From Siphonodentalium dalli (lineage: Eukaryota > Mollusca > Scaphopoda > Gadilida > Siphonodentaliidae), in NCBI GenBank assembly GCA_032622095.1, contig CP136066.1, positions 113,231,319 to 113,295,318 of the forward strand: a stretch of DNA of 64,000 bases, in the 5' to 3' direction. Shown here piece by piece: positions 34,905 through 46,200 of this stretch (its first letter is position 1; every line of letters starts with the position of its first letter). The translations under genes and the position numbers were made by a program. The notes below the pieces were generated by a model. It made no database searches. It worked only from the letters and a program-made list of their open reading frames with translations, and was not told where the DNA came from.

Positions 34905-36555
34905 TATTTAGCGTAATTAGCTACTAATATTCATTTGGCATGTTTTAGTGCCCCAGGCTAATGAAATACATTGAACATAATTCTGAATTACGCTTTAAGC
35001 AAATATAATTAATAGCGTATACCGAACTAGAGCGCAATTTCAGAATATTCAAGTTGAGCATTTTAAATGCAAGAGAATTGTTTATTGACCTCCATCCATA
35101 GGAGAGTATATGTACATTATTTCAAGTATATATGATATATGATTATAAACATAACATTATGGTATATATAAGTATATATCAATACATGAATGTAATAAAT
35201 ATAGTACGATAATTGCGGCGGTAATAAATGTGAGAAATAAATGTGAATTTTGCCTCCCGTATTGTTTAATAATATTAATAATTTGATTTAGAAATTTGTT
35301 ATATATGCCTTTATTAACTTTATGAAATTTGATACCAGTACCAAAAACATTTATTATAAATGTTTTTGGTACTGGTATAAATGATTTATAGCAACTTGCA
35401 AACATCTAAATATTGTAGGCAATTAAGATTCACATTCATTCAACAGATGTACGATTTAATTTGACTGTCAAAGACCAATCTGTTGCACCGCATGGAACGC
35501 AAATAATTCAACTTAAGCACAAATTATGTTTATACTAAGAAAATTTAAATTTCGACTTAATCCAGTGCGATTAAAAATAAATCAACTTATCTTAATTAAA
35601 ATGGATGTATTGAGGTAACTCAACTGCTCAGCTGAATAGCATGTCATTGCTTGTTTAAAATAGTGAGCGAGGTAGTTAATATTAATGCTCAATTGGATTG
35701 CACTGCATCAGGTTGTAAGTTCAGCACAATATATTTCCCTTCAAATGAATTGAACAGAAGCTCACACTGTTCATTTGAGTTGCGCTGAAACTGAATTCCG
35801 CTTGAACGTAAAGCGAGACATCGCCTGATTTTATATAGACTATATATAGTGTACACAGTGAAACACAATTAAATATATATGACTAGGCGGTTATGTCTAG
35901 ATTAGAGTTAACACTACGGGAAGCCATACTCACATTTAATAGTTAATTATAAATACTAATACTACATCACTAAGGTTTTGTAGTACGTTTTTAAAAGCGT
36001 AATTATATTATACTTAAGCGTAATTCATTTTCATGCCATAATTAGTTATGTTTGGGAAGTTAAGTGTAATTCATATTTTGCTTAAGCATTGGCTGATTTA
36101 CGCTTAAGTGTAATTGAAGTACACTTAGTCGCAATTGAAGTACACTCTTAAAAACATACTAGTAATTGAATGACACTTAAACGTGGTTTGTTTTCATGTT
36201 GTAATTCAGATATATATATATAGGGCCTGCCCTCCTTCAAAATTCCCCTTGGGTTGAGATGGATTAAACCTTTGATAGTCGTTGAGTCAAAATAATTATG
36301 CAAGGCCATATACTATAGGTCAGGTACTCACTGGTTCATTCAGGAACGTAGTGCATACTCTTCTATTACTGAGAGCAGCAATCTGTGAGTCTGCGGTCAT
36401 GTTGACCTAGGCATCGCCCACAACGATACATTTTTAGATGATTTTATCCAAGGTAAGAAAAGAAGAAAACCCAATTTCACTTAAACATAATTCAACGTAC
36501 ACTTAACCGTAAGCACAACGATCAGTTAAGCGAATGTAATTCAACCAATTACTAC
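34905..36555. repeat. region with a recurrent TTAAGYGTAATTSA-like motif
   Basis: The motif and its variants recur in both orientations: near 34914, 34985, 35510, 35998, 36013, 36061, 36088, 36103, 36126, 36172, 36478, 36504 and 36528. It recurs again at 59735-60005. Clustering of a short motif towards the edges of a region is typical of subterminal repeats bound by a transposase, so this could be a ~1.6 kb non-autonomous DNA element. Its ends are not defined. Confidence 0.5.
35332..35378. repeat. perfect 47 bp palindrome
   Basis: Two exact 23 bp arms (left arm starts ATACCAGTACCAAAAACATT) around a single central base. The absence of a spacer favours cruciform extrusion; origin unknown. Confidence 0.95.
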
Positions 36556-36935
36556 AAAATGTTCAGATGAAACAGAAAAATGGGTATCCCTTCATTATGT
36601 AAAAGTATTACAGTTTTAGATTTCTTTCTACTGATCCTAGCTATAATATAATATTAAAACGTATGCAACTTTTGTCGTATTGTGGCCACTATTCTGACTA
36701 GAGTTAATTCACAGCGAACTCGGTAGTCACATTCATACCGAAGTATGGAGCAACCACAGTTATTCAATTATTGTTAAATATATTTTATTTATCGAACACT
36801 GACATTGTTAAATTATGGTATTAGTGCATTGGCTGATGTTCAGTTCTGCGTCGCCTCGAAAATTTGACTAGATTGTCTGTGACGTTTCCGGTAAATTTAC
36901 GCACGAGCAAAACTTCACCGGGTCTCCATGTACTA
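36556..36935. other. non-genic sequence
   Basis: No recognisable feature. Confidence 0.45.
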
Positions 36936-37198
36936 TTAACCCTTCCATAACTGGAGCTTCCTGAAATTTTGCGAAAACCCTGTGCGAATGCATTCTCTGA
37001 TATATGCGAGTCTCCCATATGGAGCCTTGCATATATAAGAGAATGTATTGACCTAACAATATTTACCTTGACTTTGTAAGCGAGTCCATTCTCTTATAAA
37101 TGTGAGGCTCCATATGGGAGACCAGCGTGTATAAGTGAATGCGCCGGCACATGCTCTGTAATGCTGCACCAGCGCAGCCCCCGTCATGAAAGGGTTAA
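36936..37198. mobile_element. TTAA-bounded double-hairpin foldback element
   Basis: Starts TTAACCCTTCCATAAC and ends, complemented, TTAACCCTTTCATGAC. Inside lie two hairpins: GCATTCTCTGATATATGCGAG with its partner around 36989-37049, and CCATTCTCTTATAAATGTGAG with its partner around 37086-37142, each centred on CCATATGG. It is the same design as 20687-20906 and 37801-38054. Confidence 0.82.
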
Positions 37199-37800
37199 GA
37201 GCCTACCGGCTTGTTACGGCCTAATGCACTACGTATATACCTTATCGTGTAATTACCTTACCGACGTAGTCACCGACGCCCCTTCACCAGACAGTCCCAG
37301 TCAGTTAATCCCTAAATGTATAGCGTCGGCTTCGTCTGATATAGCAATACGTCAAATCCATTGGGTCCGGCTAAATATGGCTTCATGTAAGCTGCTTACA
37401 TTGTTTTTCATAGCGACAAATGAGCAGCAACAGGGCATCTTGGTACAGAGCAACTCACATGGCTGACTGCCAATTCCAAAGACATATTTGTACCACCATA
37501 TACTAATGGTCTGTCAAACTAAACACTCGTACGACTTTACCGATTAAAAGAAATGCAGGGATCGTGTACACATTGACGTACACTGCATAGTCACACACAT
37601 GCATCATTCCCCCACGACATCGAAAACATGCCTGTAAAACCATTGTGGTGCACGAGCGAGATGGGGGACTTAAATTTAGTTTATAGTTTATAATCTCCGA
37701 ATAATGTTCCCCGACTGCCGATGGGCTATATTATCGACACCATATATTGTTGAACAGACTATATCACTGTTTCAATGCATATGACACGGGGTATTGGCCA
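37199..37800. other. non-genic sequence
   Basis: No gene supported; a 101-codon frame (37161-37466) overlaps the foldback edge and has no domain. Confidence 0.45.
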
Positions 37801-38054
37801 ATAACCCGTCCATTACTGCAGCTTCCTGTGGAAACACTGCCAATGGATTCTTTTATATATGGGATTCTCCCATGGGCAGCCTCACATATATGTAAGATAA
37901 TACATGGGCTATTAATATCTACGTTGACCTTGTGAACCAGTGCATTCTCTTATATGTGCGAGGCTCCTTGTGGGAGACTCGCACAAATAAGTGAATGCAC
38001 TGGCACAGGGTCTTTAATGTGGCATCAGCGCAGCTCTCGGTGTGAACTGGTTAA
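37801..38054. mobile_element. double-hairpin foldback element, third copy
   Basis: The right end has TTAA (38051-38054) with ACCAGTTCACACC on the complement. The left end is decayed (ATAACCCGTCCAT). The two internal hairpins are centred near 37870-37885 (CTCCCATGGGCAG) and 37968-37978 (CTCCTTGTGGGAG). More diverged than the other two copies. Confidence 0.75.
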
Positions 38055-38334
38055 TATGCTTCACAACACGTGTGTTCTATTCGAAAGGCATGTGTCAGAT
38101 GTTATTAGATGTTTGCCCATTTTTGGGTGTGTAGGAGACGGACTTTGACGACTGCAATATGTAAACGTCCTTTTATTTTGGTATCCACGAAATTCAACAA
38201 TACAAATAACAAGACAGTCAATGACTTGTCGCTCACCAGACTGTAAAGACTGATAAGACTGGGACTCTGGAGACCACAACAGTCAGAACTTTTCATAATC
38301 ACTTTAAAAGAAGCAGATATCTAAAGAGTTAAAT

Positions 38335-38880
38335 CTAAAAAAAAAAAATTGGAGTTATGTCCCTGGCCCCGCCCACATTTGACCCAGTGACCTGATTTGA
38401 ACAAATCTTAACCCCAGTCACCCAAGGATCCTTCATACCAAATATGAACCCATATAGCCTGATGGTATTTGAGAAGAAGTCACTTTAAGAATACTATGGA
38501 GGGAAAGAGTTATGGCCCTGGCTTCGCAACAATTTCAAGTGAACTCATTTGAACAAATCTGAATGTGAGTCACATAGGGAACATCCACACCAAATATGAA
38601 ACCATTCGGTCTTATTGTTCTGAAGAAGATGTTTAAAAGAATTACTATGGTGGGAAAGAGTTATGGCCCTGGCTTCGCAACTATTTGACACAGTGACAGC
38701 ATTTGAACAAATCTGAATGAGAATCACCTAGGGAACATCCACACCAAATATGAACGCATTTGGTATTATGGTTCCAGAGGAGAAGATGTTCAAATAATTG
38801 TTGTCGGACGGATGGACGGACAGACGATGGACGGCCGAGGAGTGATGACTATAGCTCCGCCGGAGCACATGTAGGGTGGC
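38335..38880 (+). mobile_element. pearl-like element with ~155 bp tandem cores
   Basis: Cores start at GAGTTATGKCCCTGG near 38352, 38507 and 38658 and include AACAAATCT, GGGAACATCCACACCAAATA and AGAAGAAG blocks. The array runs into a GGACGGA microsatellite (38813-38836) and the tail GAGTGATGACTATAGCTCC. A tandem core of about 150-160 bp, then a GACG-type microsatellite and a short unique tail, is the layout of pearl-type (Helitron-associated) elements known in bivalves. Family naming is from memory of the architecture, not an alignment. Confidence 0.65.
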
Positions 38881-39388
38881 TGGTTGATAATTAAATCTCT
38901 TATCTCCGCCCCTATTTGAACAAACGTGAATCCCCATCTATGAGATCCATTCATTTGGTAATTTCAGACATTCGATTTTAAGAGTTGAACTGAACTGATT
39001 TTCCTAAAATGACCCCAAATCTGAAAAAACCCCAGTAACCGAAGGACCCTCCATACCAAACATAAGCTAAATAGTCCAGATGGTTCTTGAGAAGAAATTG
39101 TTTTAAGAATTACTATGGAAGGAAAGAGTTATGGCCCTGACTTCTCACCTATTTGGCCTGATGAACTCATTTTAACAAATCTGAATGTGAGTCACCTGGG
39201 GGACATCCACACCTAAATATATAAACCCATTTGGTATTTAATATGTATCTGGAGAAGAAAACAATTGATGGACGGATAAAGACATAACAAGAGATGGACT
39301 GTCGTCCGGCGCATACCCCCTCGTGGCATACCGCCTAGTGTGGGCACATCTATAACGTATGATGGCTATACTCAGACATATGGCCCCA
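38881..39388 (+). mobile_element. degenerate pearl-like core copies
   Basis: One further recognisable core start at about 39126 and a diverged one near 38895, with the same CATCCACACC and AGGACCCTCCATACCAAA blocks. A short decayed microsatellite/tail follows at 39270-39310. Confidence 0.6.
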
Positions 39389-40500
39389 TAAATCAGCATT
39401 TTCATATAAACAAAGATAACTATAGAACAAAAAACCAAAACAAACTTTTAAATATGCCATTAAATGTCCTCATAGTGGTGAACATCCATACAAAATTTCA
39501 TTGAGTTCCGAGCATTACTGTTCAAGTTATGAGCTGAACAGACATCGGATGGACCAAACAACCAACATTTCCAGATGAACAAAGATGAATAACTCTAGAA
39601 AGGAACAGCGGTGCAAAACAAAGGAACACCCTATTGAATATCCTCATAGCAGTGAACATCCATACCAAATTCCATTGAGATCCCAGCACAATTGTTGAAG
39701 TTACAACATGAACAGACACCAGGCAGACCAAAAAGCCAACATTTCCAGATGAACAAAGATATATAACTCTAGAATGGAATATCCAAACAAAACGATGGAA
39801 CACTCTTTTTGATGTCCTCATAGCAGTGAACATCCATACCAAATTCCATTGAGATCCCAGCACAATTGTTGAAATTACGACATGAACAGACACCAGAGAG
39901 ACCAAAAAGCCAACATTTCCAGATAAACAAAGATGAATAACTCTAGAATGGAAAATCAAAACAAAACGATAGAACCCTCTATTGAATGCTCTCATAGTAG
40001 TCAACATCCCTATCAAATTTCATTGCGATACGAGCACTACTGTTCAAGTTATGACATGAACAGAAACCAGACGGACCAAAAATCCAACATTCAAGATAAA
40101 CAAAGATGAATAACTCTAGAATGGAAATAATCCAAACAAAACGACGGAACCCTCTATTTAATATCCTCATAGTTGTGAACATCCACACCAAATTTGGTTG
40201 AGATCCCAGCCCAACTGTTGAAGTTACGACATGAACAGACACCAGACGGACCAAAAAGCCACTATTTCCAGATAAACAAAGATGAATAACTCTAGAATGG
40301 AAAATCCGAACAAAACGATGGAAACCTCTATTTAATGTCCTCATAGTAGTGAACACCCATACCTAATTTCATTGAGATCCGAGCACTACTGTTCAAGTTA
40401 TGCCATGAACAGACATCGGATGGACGTACGGACGGACGGGCGCACGGACGGACAGGTGCAAAACAGTATACCCCCCTTTAAAAAAAAAGGGGGTATAATG
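39389..40500 (+). mobile_element. 174 bp tandem array with microsatellite and terminal hairpin
   Basis: Six units marked by TAACTCTAGAATGG-like starts at 39416, 39590, 39764, 39938, 40111 and 40288, a spacing of 173-177 bp. The array is followed by a GGACGGAC microsatellite (40424-40452) and the stem TATACCCCC/GGGGGTATA (40467-40497). The layout parallels the neighbouring pearl-like element but the unit is different. Long open frames on the minus strand here arise because the unit length is a multiple of three. Confidence 0.8.
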
Positions 40501-40644
40501 ACAGATGGATGGATGGGAGAACAGTCTGACATAGAGACTGACAAGTTCAATCCAATATACCCCCCAAGTTTTCTTTGCAAAATCAGGGTATAATGAGTTC
40601 AACTGGATACTGGTGGTTAAGAACATAATATTCAAACAGACAAG

Positions 40645-41340
40645 CCTGAACATAGTGTCTGACATTTGCAGAATGAGGTCACCAAAGGGTGAATATAATG
40701 ACAAAATCCTGCAATGCGGGCTAGCATCACCAAATTCACCCTCTGGAGACCTCATTCTGTGTAGGCCTCAACTGCTATGGGAGACATAGCATTAGATTGA
40801 AGTTCTCCAGTTAAAGTTGGTGATGTGCACCCATTGGGCACCTCAATTATGCATTTTATATTCACAAATTAGGGGATATAGAAACTAAACAGAAGGGAAA
40901 AGGTAAGTAAAAATGTCAATTTAAGTGTCTATATACTTCCCAGAAGATGCAAAGGGTGAATTTAATGACACAATCCTGCAATGCGGGCTAGCATCACCAA
41001 ATTCACCATCTGGGGACCTCATTCGGTGTAGGCCTCAACTGCTATGGGAGACATAGCATTAGATTGAAGTTCTCCAGTTAAAGTTGGTGATGGGCACCCA
41101 TTGGGCACCTCAATTATGCATTTTATATTCACAAATTAGGGGATATAGAAACTAAACAGAAGGGAAAAAGTAAGTAAAAATGTCAATTTAAGTGTCTATA
41201 TACTTCCCAGAAAATGAGGCCTAAGCAGAATGATGACCCTGGCTAGTGTATTTGGTGATGCTAGACTGCTGTGCAGGGTAGCATAACTAAATTCACCCTC
41301 TGGGGACCTCATTCTGCAAATGCCAGACACACTAAATTCA
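40645..41340. mobile_element. inverted-repeat element with ~268 bp internal duplication
   Basis: A 26 bp inverted pair (40655-40680, starts GTGTCTGACATTTGCAGAAT; 41305-41330) has one mismatch and extends outwards through CCTGAA/TTCAGG. Inside, a segment marked by GTGTAGGCCTCAACTGCTAT occurs twice about 268 bp apart (around 40759 and 41027). CTAGCATCACC and its complement GGTGATGCTAG also face each other, so the element folds at several levels. No protein is encoded. Confidence 0.8.
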
Positions 41341-41830
41341 GGTTAGAGAACAATAATTTGTTTTGATTTTATTTTAATAACAAACACTGGCATGAGTGCT
41401 ATCTAAGCATTAGTTCACACCTGTCAGCCTGATAAACATCTCAATTGATGACTGTGTGTGTATTTGGGTGAATATTTGAAAAGTGTACAATTTGATGTTA
41501 CGACCATTGGTCCTATAATTACAGAAGTGTGTGCAACAGGAGAAAACCAAATAATAATTTTTTCTAAGTACCATGATAATTAGGATGATATTCAGGCAAA
41601 AAAACTGAACCAAAGTCTGAGCTGTTGGATTTTTACAGAGCCAACATGAGTCCATGTCATCAATTTCTGAATGTTACTTTTCTACATTGAACAGAATAGA
41701 CTATATTTTTTTCCCGAAGAGATCAGATAAATCTCACATATTCAATCCTATTTGAGTCCATGAAACTTGAACAAAACGACTATAACTGGAAGATGGACTT
41801 TCTTCATTCAAACTTGAAAATATAGATCTC

Positions 41831-43120
41831 ATTGCTCCTGTTATCAATTTCTATGTCACTCCTGTTACCAAGAGTATAACAAGGAATTATATGAGTGTGT
41901 ACAGTAGCTTTTTCGAGAAACCTGCCACCAGAGGGAAGGTCACCAAATAGGTAATCCAAACAAAAGTCAAAATAGCGGTGGTTTGAAATCATTTATGCAT
42001 ACCGGAGCACATTAATGAACAAATGAGGCAAGTAGGGTAATTGTAAGTCACTCCTGTTACTGCAATATCATTTCTTTCATCATGTTCGATGTTTCAGAAA
42101 TATGTTTTTCATATTCTAGAATGAGTCTTTTATGCAAATCATAAGTGTTTAGTTTTCAAATCCAGATACATTTTTAGAAATTTGTCATTAACTGCCATAT
42201 CTGTCACTCCTGTTACCGTCACTCCTGTTACTTTTTTGGTAACAGGAGTGGCAGTAACAGGTGCAATAGATATGTGCAATGCACATGTATTGCCAACAAC
42301 CCTTTGATTAGCCAGTTCTTGTCAATGAAGATGACCACAAGACAGTAGTCATCACTTTTCATCACAAGAAGGAAATTCAATATAATCCATTTGAAAAAAA
42401 ATGAAGTAATAAATATATGTTTTATATTTGTTGTTTGATATCATGCAACTCCCTCACCTCCATTCAGGCAATGGTCAACTTCATTAAATTTGCCACATAT
42501 AAAATACCAGAAATTTATAGCACAGTTCTGTTCAAAATAAAGACCATAAATTGAAGTCTTGTGTTATACAGCTTCTAACTATGTCTTAATTAAATAAAAA
42601 AAAGTCACATGTGACCTACTAGTATTGAAGAGTCAAATGGATATGAATGATTTGGTATTCCGGTTTGATTTTATACTATATTTCCAACAAGAGTCACATC
42701 AGAGATGCAGGGACTAGTCTTGGTGGCTACAGCAAAATCTTTTGATATTTATTCCAAGTTATCCCACACCAACAATCAAAACAGTTGCATACCTTTTCTT
42801 AACTCTCAATATAAACCACAGACAGATCAATTTATACAGGGTGAATTGTGAAAACCCAAACCTATTCTTTATCTGAATCAGCCTATGAGTTGTATCCATC
42901 TGTTGATGCCCTCCAGTCGAGTGCCAGCCAGAGTGTTGACCTGGCCAAACATAGTTAGAGTTTTTACTGCAGATGATCACATACAAAAGCAAGTTTCTTG
43001 AGTGATATAACATTATTGTGTACCAAAATTCACCGTATATGGCAACATTGTGAAAACCAGGAGGGTCATTCCTGTTACCAAAATGTCACTCCTGTTACCA
43101 ATGTCACTCCTGTTACCAGT
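41831..43120. repeat. region with nine copies of CACTCCTGTTACC
   Basis: Copies or one/two-base variants at 41834, 41857, 42049, 42205, 42220, 42239 (complement), 43067, 43087 and 43105. The pair at 42220/42239 forms a perfect 12 bp hairpin with a 7 nt loop. Copies cluster in three groups, at the two edges and near 42.2 kb, as subterminal transposase-binding motifs often do. No open frame of note lies between. The outer ends of a putative element could not be fixed. Confidence 0.8.
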
Positions 43121-43269
43121 GCATATCTATATTTTATTAAAAAAAAACTCATCCAAAGAAAATAGTTATTATTATATTGGGATTGGTACAAAGTGCCGTT
43201 ACTTATGCAAATTTGATAAACGTGGAACTCTTAATTTCATGGCCTACAGAGTAATCAGTTTTATACTTT

Positions 43270-43945
43270 TAGGAATATAGTTATGGCCCTGGTTTCGCAA
43301 CTATTTGACACAGTGACCTCATTTGAACAAATCTGAATGACAGTCACCTAGGGAACATCCACACCAAATATGATCAAAATGCAAAAATGTAATTTTTATG
43401 TTTTTAGAGTTATGTCCCTGGCTCTGCCCCTATTTGACCCAGTGACCCAATTTGAACAAATATGATTCCCAGTCACCCAGGGTCCCTCAGTACCAAATAT
43501 AAGCTAAATTGGCCCAATATTTTTTTAGAAGAAGTCATTGTAAGAAGTACTATGAGTTATGGCCCTGGTTTCTCAACTAAATGACCGGGTGACCTCATTT
43601 GAACAAATCTGAACACCAGTCACCCAAGGACCCTCCATACCAAATATTAGCTAAATCGGCAAAATGGTTATGGACAAGAAGTTGTTGTAAGAATTACTAT
43701 GGAGGAATAGAGTTATGGCCCTGGTTTCGCAACTATTTGACCCAGTGACCTCATTTGAACAAATCTGAATGAGAGTCACCTAGGGAACATCCACACCAAA
43801 TATGAACCAATTCGGTATGATGGTTTCATAGGAGAAGATGTTTAAAAAAAAGTTGACGGACGTACGGACGCACGGACGGACGACGGACGAGGAGTGATGA
43901 CTTTAGCTCCATCGGAGACTTCGTCTCAGGTGAGCTAAAAACTGT
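43270..43945 (+). mobile_element. pearl-like element, second copy
   Basis: Core starts (AGTTATGKCCCTGG) at about 43279, 43407, 43553 and 43709. The array is followed by the GGACG microsatellite (43858-43890) and the tail GAGTGATGACTTTAGCTCC. The 3' end continues as GGTGAGCTAAAA. Same family as 38335-38880. Confidence 0.65.
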
Positions 43946-44019
43946 ATAGGCATGAGACAAGAAATAGGGCATTTTCTAGCGGGGATTTTCCCTGGAAACC
44001 AAGATTATATTATAATATA

Positions 44020-44515
44020 AACCACACGCGTACGCGTAACTGAAGCTGAATATAGTTTTTGGTGGTGATATAACCGCCTTCCAGTGACAATCGGTGGGCG
44101 AATTTTAACACCATAACCATTTTCCAGATACACACAGTCACCCCACGTGCGCGTAACTGTCCGTGCATATGTATTTTTTTTTGGACCTTTTAACGCTGCT
44201 GTACTAGTCCGTCATGTGGGCGAATGATAACCATAGACCGGTCTTCCATCCACAGACGCACGTGACACATACCCGTAACTTATTATTTTTGTTGTACAAT
44301 GTACTTTCAATGCTGCATGATGTATACTAGTCCGCCACGATCAGTGGGAACACTAGGACCGTCTTCCATATACACACGGCCCACGGACGTGCAACTGAAC
44401 CTGGATACTGTTTTTTGTTGGTGGTACAGTGACCTTTGAATACTGCTGTACTTGTCCGTCACGTCACGTGGGCGAATAGTAACGCTTTTGCCGTCTTCCA
44501 GAGACAGCTTTCATA
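44020..44515. repeat. ~125 bp degenerate tandem repeat
   Basis: Four diverged units marked by TTCCAKA at about 44121, 44241, 44361 and 44492, each with GCGTAACT/CGTGCAACT and 'gtgggcgaat'-type blocks. Relatively rich in CpG/ACGT motifs. Confidence 0.7.
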
Positions 44516-45964
44516 AACTGGTTCATCAATTTCCTTTATAGATATCTGTGTCTGATTCGCACCCCTGGGGAACCCCGTGTGTTATTTTCTATAAAACGGA
44601 TGGGCCAAATGAAGCCGCAGAAGCTTCTCAACGTTTAATGGTCCAACAACGATCTTTGGTTTCTGTAAACGGCGCCTGCTCCTGGGAGGACTAATGGATC
44701 ATAACGGCTGGGAGACGTCGACGAGGGAGACCATTTACAACGTTATTCTCTTGAACAGAACAGAGCAGAACGCTAATTTCCGGAACAGGAGTTGGAACAG
44801 GAAAAGTATTCTTGCAGACATGGTTATGCAACTTCTTTATCAAAGGGATACATGTGTTCTGGTGAATATACATACATTTAAATCGTCTGATTTTCGATGC
44901 GTTTGAAAGCAGGCGATGTGATTTCACGGCTGATCATCGTTTATACGGTATCAATCATTGCCGGAATATGTTTCCCTTGAGCTAGAGGGACGTGCCGACG
45001 CCGACAGGGAGGGTGTTGGTTGTCTCTGAATATTTTTGTCAACTTTTGGTTTGGACTGAAATGACCATCAGCCGGAAAACGACAAACCATAATTCTAGCC
45101 CAAGTGTGCGCAAATGAATTTCCAGAATTTGGATATTGGGTCTGCTTCAATGGGGGATGCAAAATCTATAGCCACGCCCATGCATGAACTGTCAGAAAGC
45201 CTATATTTTTGTATTAATTCAGTGTTTATATACTATTTATATATAACAAAGAAACGCCGTATATAGACATGGTACTGTATACGAGATGATGGGGGAGTGT
45301 ACTAGCTCTCCAACAGAAGACTTATACTTCAACGACTTGGTGCGATGGATAACTTTGTTTGTGTTTCTCATCTGTATTAGGAAAATACAATCGGTCGACG
45401 ATAGTCTGGCTTTGTTTTTTTGTTTTTGGCTTCTCTCGGTATTTTATGTACTGTATGACGTATGTCGACGTTATAAGTTTTAGCGGTGGACGGAACACCA
45501 CAGTGACGGTGAATGTCGTTGAACATTGCTCTACTGCAAGCAGAAACCAACGAACCATGTTAAGCAACTGATCATTGACAACACATTCAACATTGATGAA
45601 CTGCCTCACTAGAAAGATAATACCATCTTACCATCAAAATATCCCATGAACCCATGGGCTTTACCGCAGTGGTGTTCATAAATGTGCAAGTAGTATATCT
45701 ATTGCGCTAAGTAGGATTTTCAATAATTATGGATTGCTAATGGTAGAAAATGGTAGGATATCTTAATAATACTTTAATACTAATCGATCAATTTATATAG
45801 CATAATCCAAAATGTATTGATTTAACTGCACTTTACACCGATTATTACCCGGCCAAATAGGGCATGGCAGTGTTGTCATTCCTACCCGTCAATGAGGAAG
45901 CAACCCGTGCTGAACGGAAATCGTGCGCATATCAGGATTTCATACTGACAATATCAACCCACTC
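44516..45964. other. non-genic sequence
   Basis: No supported gene. A 65-codon hydrophobic frame (45286-45483) with a Phe/Leu-rich centre could look like a membrane segment, but T-rich DNA gives this by chance. Confidence 0.4.
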
Positions 45965-46200
45965 CCCGACAAGTACTCCCTTAACGCATGAGTTGTGCGA
46001 ACCATTCACCATAAGAACGACCTTGCTCACAACTAGGGCGAGAGTTGAACAGCGCATAACTCATGGACACTCTGCTTAAGTCGAAACCAAGCCACTGCTA
46101 TGAAACTGAGCCGTCCGCGGACGAGCTTCGAACTCATGACGTTGTATTGACTTTTTGCTACAAGCCGAATATCCATCCTAACCATTGAGCTTCCGAGCTC
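45965..46200 (-). mobile_element. tRNA-derived SINE, reverse strand
   Basis: On the minus strand the head reads GGAAGCTCAATGGTTAGGAT (A-box region, near 46195) and ATGAGTTCGAAGCTC (B box, near 46132). These are followed by a body containing GAGCAAGGTCGTTCTTATGG, comparable with the GGGCAAGGTCACTTATACTG of the SINE at 13899. It is older and more diverged; the 3' end is approximate. Confidence 0.65.

Noticed and set aside
39522-40356. Long minus-strand frames (up to 164 codons)
   Set aside because: They are translations of the 174 bp tandem repeat, whose length is divisible by three.
45286-45483. Possible small membrane protein
   Set aside because: Hydrophobic character comes from T-rich DNA; no start context, conservation or partner is visible.
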